Shown here piece by piece: positions 56,258-64,000 of a DNA stretch of 64,000 bases. The stretch is taken from NCBI GenBank assembly GCA_020081605.1, contig JAHREC010000012.1, positions 1-64,000 of the forward strand, written 5' to 3'. The DNA comes from Albifimbria verrucaria (taxonomy: Eukaryota; Ascomycota; Sordariomycetes; Hypocreales; Stachybotryaceae). The stretch's first letter is position 1; the number at the start of each line of letters is the position of its first letter. A program made the translations under genes and the position numbers. A model generated the notes under the pieces. It was not told where the DNA came from, did no database searches, and was given only the letters and a program-made list of their open reading frames with translations.

Positions 56258-57639
56258 TTAACTTCCATTATTTGAAAAACGGCCACTAGTCAAGTAACGA
56301 TTGCGTTTTTCAAGATCTGACAGCACCTCATACGCGGCCTGAAGTTTATTAAATTTCCGTGTTTTCTCAGGGTCATCGCCATTCTTGTCCGGGTGCCACC
56401 TTAATGCTAAAGCACGATAATAGGGGTTAAGAGCTCATCGATGTTCTCCGGCGTTCTAGGATCAAGACCGAATATTTTAAAATATCCTTTCGGATCATAG
56501 AATGATAGCCTTGTCGTGTTTGGTTTCATGGCCCTTGCTGCAAGCGATTCTTCCAAGCGCTCTATGTATGCTCGGTGTTGGCGAACCAGGATGACCAAAG
56601 ACTCCTTCGAAAATGATTCCAGCTCGTCACGAATTTCGCCTCCAACGCCAGTTGTAGCACCAACGCGAGTTTGAAAACTGGACGGTCCAACATTTTTAGT
56701 ATTTGTACGGTAGCTCGCCTCAATACCGAACAACTGTTTTTTCTGTATCCCATCCAGCTGGCTTAGTTGAGCTAGCGAATGGAAAACAAGTTTTGTTGAT
56801 TCGCAGTTTCTTTGTTCATAATCATGAGACGAGACACAGTATCTATTGGGCAGCGCTACGACTGCCACATTGAGGCGCAGAAAACTGAATAAAATCTGCA
56901 CAGCCTCGGCTTGGTGATGATGAAGCAAAGTAGACAGTCCTGAATCGAAATCGATCTCGTCGTCCAGTCGCCGCATGCAGAATATCTTCTGGATTGTGGA
57001 ATTCCGGGTGAAGAGATTGTTATGGGGAGTCCCCTTTTCCGTGGCATGCTTGACAAACGATCCAGGAATTAAGTCTTCCACGGGCTCTGACTCCTTCAAT
57101 AAGAATCCTTTGTTGTAAACAGCGAATGCCGTGGCGACGGAGTCGATATTAAAATCATAAAGCAGTTTTAGGACTTTGACTCTAGCGGCGGTGGAAATAG
57201 CTTCCTCATCAGATCTAACAATATCGAGGGCCAGATGAGCGAGCAGTGAAAGCTGGAATGTGGTTAGAGCACTCTGCCCTTGTGGAAGTCGCAAATGACT
57301 GGTTTGAATCCCAGCACTTTTATACATGCCATCTGTGTAGATTGCGGTCCGAAGTCTTGACTCTGCATTATCATCTCCGTTTATAGCCTCGAGAATATCA
57401 GCGTATAATAGGTGATATTCTCTAAGGAAATTCAAGCGTTGCTCCGCAGGCGTGACAACTCCGCCATAAGAGTCCATGCTTCTGGTGTACTTAGACTCGA
57501 AAAAATTGTGCAATGCAATAAGGTTATAAGGAATCCTGAAACGAAATGGATTATAGCAATCCAATATCTTCTCATTGTTTCTTTTCAATGGAGAAAATAA
57601 AATACTATGGGGCTCGAGATGTTCCTGGGGTATGGACAT
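56258..57639 (-). CDS. J-domain protein with a long unknown N-terminal region
   Basis: The ATG at 57639 opens a 400-residue helical region without a known domain (for example [20 protein letters not shown]) and a coiled-coil-like segment near the end ([17 protein letters not shown]). The C-terminal 80 residues are a J domain: [39 protein letters not shown] with the essential HPD, and [18 protein letters not shown]. The stop is at 56258. The break in the run at 56423-56426 is repaired by one base. Length is about 455 residues. J proteins stimulate Hsp70 ATPase. A C-terminal J domain after a large variable region suggests a substrate adaptor for Hsp70. Confidence 0.75.
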
Positions 57640-58002
57640 TTGCTGCTCTTCGACACTCTCTGTGGATAGTTGTGATGAATGAGGACACGGACCTTAGTGA
57701 TGTATAACGGATCAACGACCTCTGAAACATCCCAGTTAACATGTTCGTATTCCATTTTAATAAACGAAAAGAGTAAAATTGGTGGAGTTTCTCAGGGTGA
57801 TATATCAATCCGAGTTTTTGAACCACAATGAGAAAGTAATAGTCCCAGCCCAACGTTGTGTTGGGCTGGGCCCTCACGTGACAGTCGATTACCATGATTA
57901 CCATTCCTTGCCGGCCTCGTGCCAATATTAATAGGTCGGTTTCTACACCTTCCTTAGCGTTTGGTCGGGATAGGCGAACACGCTTCAAGTTTGAATGCCA
58001 TC
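57640..58002. other. Spacer between divergent J-domain and BTB genes
   Basis: About 360 bp hold the promoters of both divergent genes. It contains the near-palindrome GCCCAACGTTGTGTTGGGC at about 57848-57866. No gene is supported. Confidence 0.45.
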
Positions 58003-58821
58003 ATGACTTGCAGTATTACTATCGCGAATGACGAGGGCGGAGAAGCAACGAATGACATCGTTACAATGGTGTGTCGTCTTCGTTATTGGCCCAGGCTGCA
58101 GAAGATCGAAAGTTCACTCAGTCTTTGTCACAACTGCTTCCCCTGTTTTCAATGCGATGCTCAGCCCCAACTTCAAAGAGGCACAGCAACTAAGGCAGCC
58201 TCAGCTTGACCAAGATTGCGCTCCCGGAAGACGACGTTGAGGCCTTGGCGATTGTATTGAACGTAATCCACGGCCGCAATGACAAAGTTCGAGAGACACT
58301 TGGACCCCACGAGCTTCTGCAGGTAGCCATCGCAAGAGATAAGCAGGACTGCTTTACTCCACTCACATTTGGTATACAAACCTGGCTCAGCTGCAAAACC
58401 AATACCGACGTGGTGGAAATGTGGACTTTGGCCATGACACATTGATCTTCCGCAGACGAGAAACATTCGCAGAGATAACATCCGCACTCATATTGGATTT
58501 TGCCTGGGCCTGCATGGACCTTGCCAATAAATATGAGGCAATACTGGACCCGACGGTGCAGCTGAGAAACGTAGATATGTCTACTTTCGGTTTGGCAATC
58601 GTATGCTCATCGGTGACTAATCCCACATTATGTATCTAACGATTTTGGAGGAGGCACGAACTAAGTTGCGTATGAACTTGGTCACGAATGCGCTGAGTGG
58701 TGACTGGTACTGTGCTGCAAGCAGTAAGAAGGGCAGACACCGACCGGACTGGCTCACCGAGTTCATGCGCCAAGCTGGCAACTATGGCCAGATAGCCTTT
58801 CCTAGTCTTCCACCAAAATAA
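58003..58821 (+). CDS. BTB/POZ-domain protein, frame-broken
   Basis: The core reads VVFVIGPGCRRSKVHSVFVT followed by TASPVFNAMLSPNFKE, then IALPEDDVEALAIVLNVIHG with VRETLGPHELLQVAIARDK. This is the BTB fold order with the invariant HS and ASPVF segments. Helical sequence after it (LDFAWACMDLANKYEAILDP) is usual in fungal BTB proteins of 250-350 residues. Four or five frames are needed, and two of the shifts (near 58060 and 58205) are not solved by adding one base, so real damage is possible. BTB domains dimerise and recruit cullin-3 ligases. It is divergent from the J-domain gene. Confidence 0.6.
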
Positions 58822-59394
58822 CTCATAAATGCCGCTCACGTTGCCAGAGCGCTCGCAGAATCACTACCGCAGGCTAGAGACCAGGCCGCATAGGAACTGG
58901 CCATACGAAGGCATTATCTCGAAGATATTGGCCCGAACTGTGCCGTGTCCGCTCCATATAGCGAGCGCCGATGCAATGGCCAGTTACTGGCATCATCTCC
59001 TTGATCGTACGGAGCTGCAGACAATGTAACTGCCCTCACAATATCTTAGTTATGTATTAGTAAATACATTAACATCTTGAGCACCTGATCGCCAAAAATG
59101 CTAGGCAGGGGCTTTTGACGATACATCAATGGAAAACAAAGAACCAAGAAATCAACAGCAAGGCCGGGTCCGGCGCCTGGCCCGGGCTCGAAGGGTTAGG
59201 GCCGCCGCAGTGCCGCTGCCGCTGCTGTTGACCTGGCTGCTGATAAAGGCATCGATGTAGATTCGAACTCAAGGCTCGACAAGCAACATGGATAGAGAAC
59301 GCTGAGAAGACTCATGGTATGGTGCATACTGGCCTCGAAGCCGTACTACGGCAATGAGGGACTACTCCATAGGCTCAGGACTGGCTTAGAGGCT
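58822..59394. other. Intergenic with a GC-rich patch
   Basis: A GC-rich block at about 59160-59240 (GCCGCCGCAGTGCCGCTGCC and similar) stands out from its surroundings. The minor frame after the BTB gene (58829-59029) has no motif. Confidence 0.4.
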
Positions 59395-59514
59395 ATTAGC
59401 GGGTATTGTCTCCTCTGCCTTGTCAAGGGTAGATTCCCGTTTGATCATAAGGTAGCCAGCGTTTATCGTGGTAGAATGCCAAGAGAAAGACACTTCAGCT
59501 ATTTATCTCCCTAG
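59395..59514 (+). pseudogene. Second cysteine-motif remnant
   Basis: SGYCLLCLVKGRFPFDHKVA with YRGRMPRERHFSY resembles 55900-55990. The DNA word CCAGCGTTxxTCGTGGxAGAATGC followed by ACACTTCAG is shared by both sites. It probably comes from the same family of large subtelomeric genes. Only about 40 residues remain. Confidence 0.35.
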
Positions 59515-59719
59515 CCGCTTTTAGAATAAGTCAAAATTATCTATCCTGACATTTATCTCTCGTAACTAATGACCAAACCAACTCCACTAGAGTTAGTTTA
59601 CAGGACTCGTTACAAACCTACTACCTCAATAGTCTCGAGGATCGGGTTGTGATTCCAATGTACAGCCAACTATGTGATCCGTGCCACTCAACATCCCGTC
59701 GAGATTACCACAGTAGGTA

Positions 59720-59950
59720 TCGTCAATTCTTGACGCGACCCACCCTTTACTACATTCCCTTTATTGTCTGCGTATCACGACCTGATTCTACAATCCAGCA
59801 CATTTTATTATCATGAGAGTATGAAGCAAGCCCCACGGCCTCATCATTCAATCCAATTCATTGTAGTAATAATACTGACTATTGGTCAGTTAAGAGGGTC
59901 TTGCTAGCCGCATCGCTCAAGTTCGGAAGGATACAATCTGTCGCGGCTAT
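59720..59950. repeat. Dispersed repeat, copy D, inverted, with OrsD fragment
   Basis: Reverse-complemented, it matches copies A and B: CTTTACTACATTCCCTTTAT, GTATCACGACCTGATT and CAATCCAATTCATTGTAG. At 59903-59935, GGTCTTGCTAGCCGCATCGC continues into the first codons of the OrsD frame (VLLAASLK), then diverges. This is the only copy in the opposite orientation. Confidence 0.75.
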
Positions 59951-60309
59951 TTGATCAGCAGTCAACAGTTCCCGACTGCCGAAGCTCTTCCCGCTCGAAG
60001 GGATCTAGTTGTAGAGCATACGACTCATCAGCCTACTCAGTGCAGGAGGCCGCTGACCACATAAATGGCGATATTTTAAGCAAGCTCCAGAACGGCCAGA
60101 TGGGCTCAACAACTTCATTCGATCGTTTTGCCAAGAAGCTGGCTGAGTCTGGCTGTCTTCGTCATCATTACACACAAAATATTGATTGCCGGCAAGCCAG
60201 GCTCCTTCTCTCGCCGAAAGAACCATCTCCTTCAAGGTCGCGCGGATGCAATGGTCTGCCACATGAATCCGATGCATACTAACCAAGTATCTGCGAATTC
60301 TTTCACAAG

Positions 60310-60705
60310 ATGAGCCATAAAGCCATGTCCACAGTGCAAGCGCCTGCAAAGACAACGCATGCGAGAGGGAAAATGGTCACGATCTGTAGGGTTCCTTCGG
60401 TTCAAAGTTCTCTTATATGGGAGAAGACTGTCCTGATGAAATCACGATTACGGCGACGTTCAAAGATCTGCGAGAACCCAGTGGACGGTGTGCTTATTGT
60501 CGAGACATGATTGCAAATCCCATCGGTTTGGGACTTTGCTAAACGGCTCTTGAAATCAGTGAGGGCTCCCCATCCTGACAACATGGTCGTCTGGGTGAAC
60601 AAAGACCGGCCCAAAATAGGTTCACCGTTTGAATCACTCATCAACCACGGCTATCTTGGAGATTGCGATGCTTTTGCCGCGTTCATGTTAAATGAAGATG
60701 ATTGA
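60310..60705 (+). pseudogene. Unidentified protein fragment with an in-frame stop
   Basis: From the ATG at 60310 the frame passes through a basic segment (MKSRLRRRSKICENPVDGVL), a TGA at about 60508-60510, and continues in the same frame to 60705 with SVWDFAKRLLKSVRAPHPDN and a Phe/Ala-rich end. Composition on both sides of the stop is protein-like, so one nonsense change is likely. No domain is recognised. Confidence 0.3.
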
Positions 60706-60975
60706 TTGACAGGAGGCAGAAAATAAAGCTCCACCGAGAACACATAGAAAGGATAGTATATGCAAAAGGCTGCATAACCACTGCAAGGGTCATTGAGATA
60801 CAGGAGAAAGCCTTGATAGTACACACGGGCTCGGCTTCCAATCCCCGGGCGATGTTCGCAGCCGAATGAATCGAACTGTTGCAAAAGAACGGCGCTGCAT
60901 CGGCATGCCCGCTTGAAGTTCCAGCCGTCTCATAAATACACCGCTCCACGAAAACCACAGTTCTCAGCCATATGA

Positions 60976-62063
60976 TCAGGGCATTCCGTCACGAATTGCT
61001 GCAATTAAAGTATTCAGCACCCAAATGATCGTTGTCGGGTCATTAAGGGGCAAACGTAAGTAAGATATATCCAGCGGGTTGTAAGGGAAATATTGCGACG
61101 GCGCATCGAACTGGTTGAGGAATATGGAGGGGACGTATGCTGTATAGAAATAAAGGCTCTTTGTATCCCGCGCCGGACAAGCTAAGACGTGGACCTTTAT
61201 GCTGCTTGACTCGCTGGATATTATGCTCATCCCTAAAGCAGAGCGAGGAGTCGAAGAGATTGATATGTCTTCTTCTGCTTCAACTAACCTCCCAGTCTCT
61301 TGCGGGTGCCGCCGTCCTTGAGCAAGGGCAATCAAAGGGCTATAATAAAAGGATCTTGTGTTTTGACATGTGGTTGAATACGCTTTAACTTTATTTCTCG
61401 GAGAGCAGCAGCCGGAGCATTAGGCAACCTGGACCGTGGCATCTTAATTGAGCCATTTCGGCGTGATGCGAGATTCCTAAGGTCAAGATAAGCAAGACAG
61501 GGAGTGGCCGAGATAGGATCTGAGAAGTTGCCATCGGTTTCCAAGGTATCGACAGTGTCACCATTAAATCTGAAGTCTAAGGTGGAACTAAAAGGTATCT
61601 CTAGTCAGTGATATTTATCTTAGATTATAGGCAATACTTACCCTGTGCGTTTCAAATTGCGACTCTTTAAAAGGTTGCTGATTGCTAAAGTCTTAAGCTC
61701 GGTGGATAACTCAGAGAGTATCGATGGCAGATCTACAATTTGATCATATTGCTCTTTCGTCAACACATCCTGCGCACAGATGTCGGCCTTTGTCGATCTC
61801 CTCTTTAGAGTGCCCTTGTATTTGAACTGGCATTTCAGGAACGCCAGGTGTGCTGGCTGCCAGTGGAGCGTTTCGACATATAGACGATTTCGGTTTTGAC
61901 TCCGTATAATGCTGTTGATCGATAATGGCTGAGGGTGCGGAATAGCATTCGCAGAGGGTGATGCGCAATGTCTCTTCTGGGGAGGACTAGAAGGAGAATC
62001 AGATGCCGGCCGCTTCGAGATGTTTGTCGATGGAGTTAATCGTGATAATGTAGATGCTGCCAT
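60976..62063 (-). CDS. Partner protein of the divergent module, copy 2
   Basis: The ATG at 62063 starts MAASTLSRLTPSTNISKRPA, Ser/Pro-rich and then basic. The core shares segments with 49905-51152: RLYVETLHWQPAHLAFLKC, ISATPCLAYLDLRNLASRR, FIIALLIALAQGR and KVHVLACPARDTKSLYFYTA. An intron at about 61601-61641 sits at the same place as the first intron of copy 1. Breaks near 61590 and 61335 need one base each. The length is about 349 residues. It lacks the second intron of copy 1. No catalytic motif is seen. It is divergent from the nuclease-like gene at 62356. Confidence 0.6.
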
Positions 62064-62355
62064 TATTCGTTGGCTAGCGGCTGTGTTGTTGTTTCAGTAT
62101 CGTTAGATTCCAAGCCTAGATGTTGTTCTTTGTGGAGCTGTCACGTGATAGTTGCTTGACTTTCTTGAGAAAGTCATGACTTCAGCCACAAGCCATAAGC
62201 CACAACCTTGGCATGCCTTTATGTGGTAACGTACCCTATACTCCAGTATTCAGTGTTGCTGCCTAATGAGCTATAGCCGTAGGCGTTTCTTCACCTAGGT
62301 TCCCGGTTCAACTCCAAAACCATTTGATTCTTTGCTGTTTTACGTCCCTCTTATT
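62064..62355. promoter_or_regulatory. Shared bidirectional promoter region, module copy 2
   Basis: This 292-bp spacer separates the divergent start codons of the second module. It contains CACGTGATAG (about 62142-62151) and GCCACAAGCCATAAGCCACA. A tRNA B-box-like GGTTCAACTCC at about 62306-62316 is not accompanied by a cloverleaf. Confidence 0.4.
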
Positions 62356-63701
62356 ATGGAATTTAAACCATACTCCGTACGAACTCGTGACGAGCTGAGA
62401 GCTTTTTCTCAAGAGTACGGAGGTGCGCAGGTCGTTTTGCAACTCGCTAAGCGAGATTTATCCAGCTCTCCTAGTAGGTGGAAGCTTCGCCATCTGGTTG
62501 CCTTTCGGCTTCTTGTCTGCAAGGAAGAAGTGTTTCTACCCATTCTCAAAACCAACCATGAACAACTATGCCCAATGATAACATGCAGTGGTAATCAGTC
62601 TTCACAGAAACTCAATTATAGCAGGACTCAGTCCATCATCGGGGCCAACCCATCGAACCTCAGCGTGAAAACCGAATCCGAGCTTATGCAGCTCCCGGCT
62701 GGGGCTTCTGGGCTGCACTTGCACGGCTAGCTATTGCGCACCAGGTTGGACAGGCGAAAGAATATCCTTGACGTGAAAGAAAGCAGATCGAGCGTGAGGG
62801 ATATCTTGATTCTACAAACGCAATCCTTGGATCTTCCTCGCCTACTCGAGGCTCTTCATCCGAGTATGATGCTGAACTGAACGAACTTGATGAAGATGAG
62901 CACGAAGCTCGGAGCTATAGACCCGAGGAAGAAACAGTTTATTTCTTCCATAGCTACTTACAGTACGTGCTGAACTCTTGTCTCGAGCAGACCCCAGACG
63001 CGAAGGTGGAGGTCAGAACGCGAGTAGAGCGTAAGAGGACAAGCATCTATATTTCTGGGGTGTTCGTCTCACAGCGGAGGATGATGGAGGCATCTGTTCA
63101 TTGCGTCTGCTGAATTCCGGATGGGCAATGCGCCACCCTTACTTGGCTATACTTGAAGCAAAAGGTCATTCAAACGTGTTCACTTTGATGATTCTACAGG
63201 AAATTATATCCCAGTGGTTTCAAACGAGAATCTGGCGCAATGCCTTGGTGAAGCAGTGATTGCTTGGAAGGGTAATCCGACATATTTTCAAAATGAGTTG
63301 GTTACCTTACAGCCCTTACCCTCTCCAATGAAGGATCTCTATCATACTGATATTTTCTCAGCGTCTTTCTCGTTGCAGCTGCCAATACGTACATTCGTTT
63401 CCTTCATTTCAGATTTGGTGCTGAGTATATGGAGTATCTTGATGCAAAAACCGAAGATAAGCAAAAAGAGATTATTAGCCAACAACATAAAGACACTTTC
63501 GTATATATGAATGGTACGCAATGGTTTAATCTTCAATCAAGCGAAGGAAGGCAAATGGTACTATGCAACATTTTGGCCCTATTGAGGTGGCATGATGCCA
63601 ACAACGTCTATCGACAAGATATGAGCGAATTAGCTGAAGATGATGAGCGAATCGGGTCGCCTGATGGGTCAGAAGCTGACATTATGGATGAGAATGACTG
63701 A
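62356..63701 (+). CDS. PD-(D/E)XK nuclease-like protein, module copy 2
   Basis: The ATG at 62356 (MEFKPYSVRTRDELRAFSQE) aligns with copy 1. The N-terminal half has SRWKLRHLVAFRLLVCKEE and ELMQLPAGA. The nuclease-like half has VEVRTRVERKRT, AEDDGGICSLRL, PYLAILEAK with the ExK at about residue 270, SNENLAQCLGEAVIAW, and VFLVAAANTYIRFLHFRFGA. An intron at 63297-63361 has the same position and phase as in copy 1. Breaks near 62705, 63067 and at 63170-63173 need one base each. One in-frame TGA near 62772 is not explained by a missing base and may be a real nonsense change or an error. Length is about 427 residues. Confidence 0.55.
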
Positions 63702-64000
63702 TAGTACAATTTTCGACCTATCCTTCGACGCGGGACGATTGGGGTGCATCACACAGTATAGTGCCAAATAGGTTGCAGCACCCGAGTTGATTGATATGGG
63801 GCCTTCCATAAGGCTACAACCATATAATCTCCTCATATGTCGTGATTGTCAGCGTGCAGTGGCGGCGCAATCTGTTGAAGGACGCCTTCAAAACGCCACT
63901 ATATAACTACCAGAGGCGGCGCTCCAACTCGTTAAGAAAGACGCTGGTTTAGTTGAAAGCCTGAGTGACTTGAGTTGCCTTCAATACCCATTGCCTTGTA
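63702..64000. other. Window end, no supported gene
   Basis: About 300 bp follow the last stop. CAGTGGCGGCGCAATC and ACCAGAGGCGGCGCTCC share a GGCGGCGC word. No frame is supported. Confidence 0.4.

Noticed and set aside
60651..60958. Overlapping minus-strand frames with hydrophobic stretches
   Set aside because: No start context. The better-supported frame is on the plus strand to 60705 and the rest lacks any motif.
62255..62320. Possible tRNA with a B-box (GGTTCAACTCC)
   Set aside because: No matching A-box, acceptor stem or anticodon arm could be paired. It lies in the spacer of a divergent gene pair.

Overview
The window is a left chromosome end of a filamentous ascomycete, probably a sordariomycete. 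It opens with CCCTAA telomere repeats (1-106). Genes carry short introns of about 40-105 nt with GTAAGT-like donors and CTAAC-like branch sites. The gene families (HET, Zn2Cys6, OrsD-type, Fot1/pogo transposase, fungal RNase H, STAND N-terminal domain) and CpA-to-TpA-type nonsense changes that resemble RIP also point to Pezizomycotina. I cannot name the species.

Layout. 1-4.2 kb is telomere, degenerate telomere sequence, a 12-bp minisatellite and one unidentified gene. 4.2-10.2 kb holds two small secreted proteins, an unidentified helical protein, an RNase H pseudogene and a fringe-like membrane glycosyltransferase. 11.2-18 kb is a co-oriented pair: a very large acidic protein and a ParB/DGQHR-fold protein, followed by a MITE and microsatellites. 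18.9-26.3 kb contains two copies of an OrsD-containing repeat, an approximately 1,300-residue protein with a C-terminal AT-hook-like tail, and remnants. 26.3-36 kb has an FHA-kinase, a GIW/WGP-repeat protein, an RNase H, an ankyrin protein and a compact kinase-like protein. 37-46.5 kb has a small Zn2Cys6 factor, a chromodomain protein, a RING-IBR-RING E3 ligase, an ABC-transporter remnant and a decayed pogo transposase. 48.4-63.7 kb is the most interesting block. A divergent two-gene module (a PD-(D/E)XK-like protein plus a partner) occurs twice in mirror orientation, about 2.7 kb each. Between the copies lie a STAND N-terminal fragment, a HET gene, a J-domain gene and a BTB gene, the kind of content seen in allorecognition regions.

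Reading frames. Most genes appear broken into 2-7 frames. I compared the breaks one by one. Nearly all are repaired by adding one base to a short homopolymer, most often C or G, so I read them mainly as base-call undercalls in a long-read assembly and not as gene decay. A few breaks do not fit that rule. A smaller class of in-frame stops looks like genuine RIP-type decay. Gene limits below span all frames of a gene, and starts use the first sensible ATG.

How the parts relate: the window is an accessory subtelomere assembled from duplicated modules and small mobile repeats. No core housekeeping gene is evident. Functions are inferred from motifs I recognise. I ran no database search.
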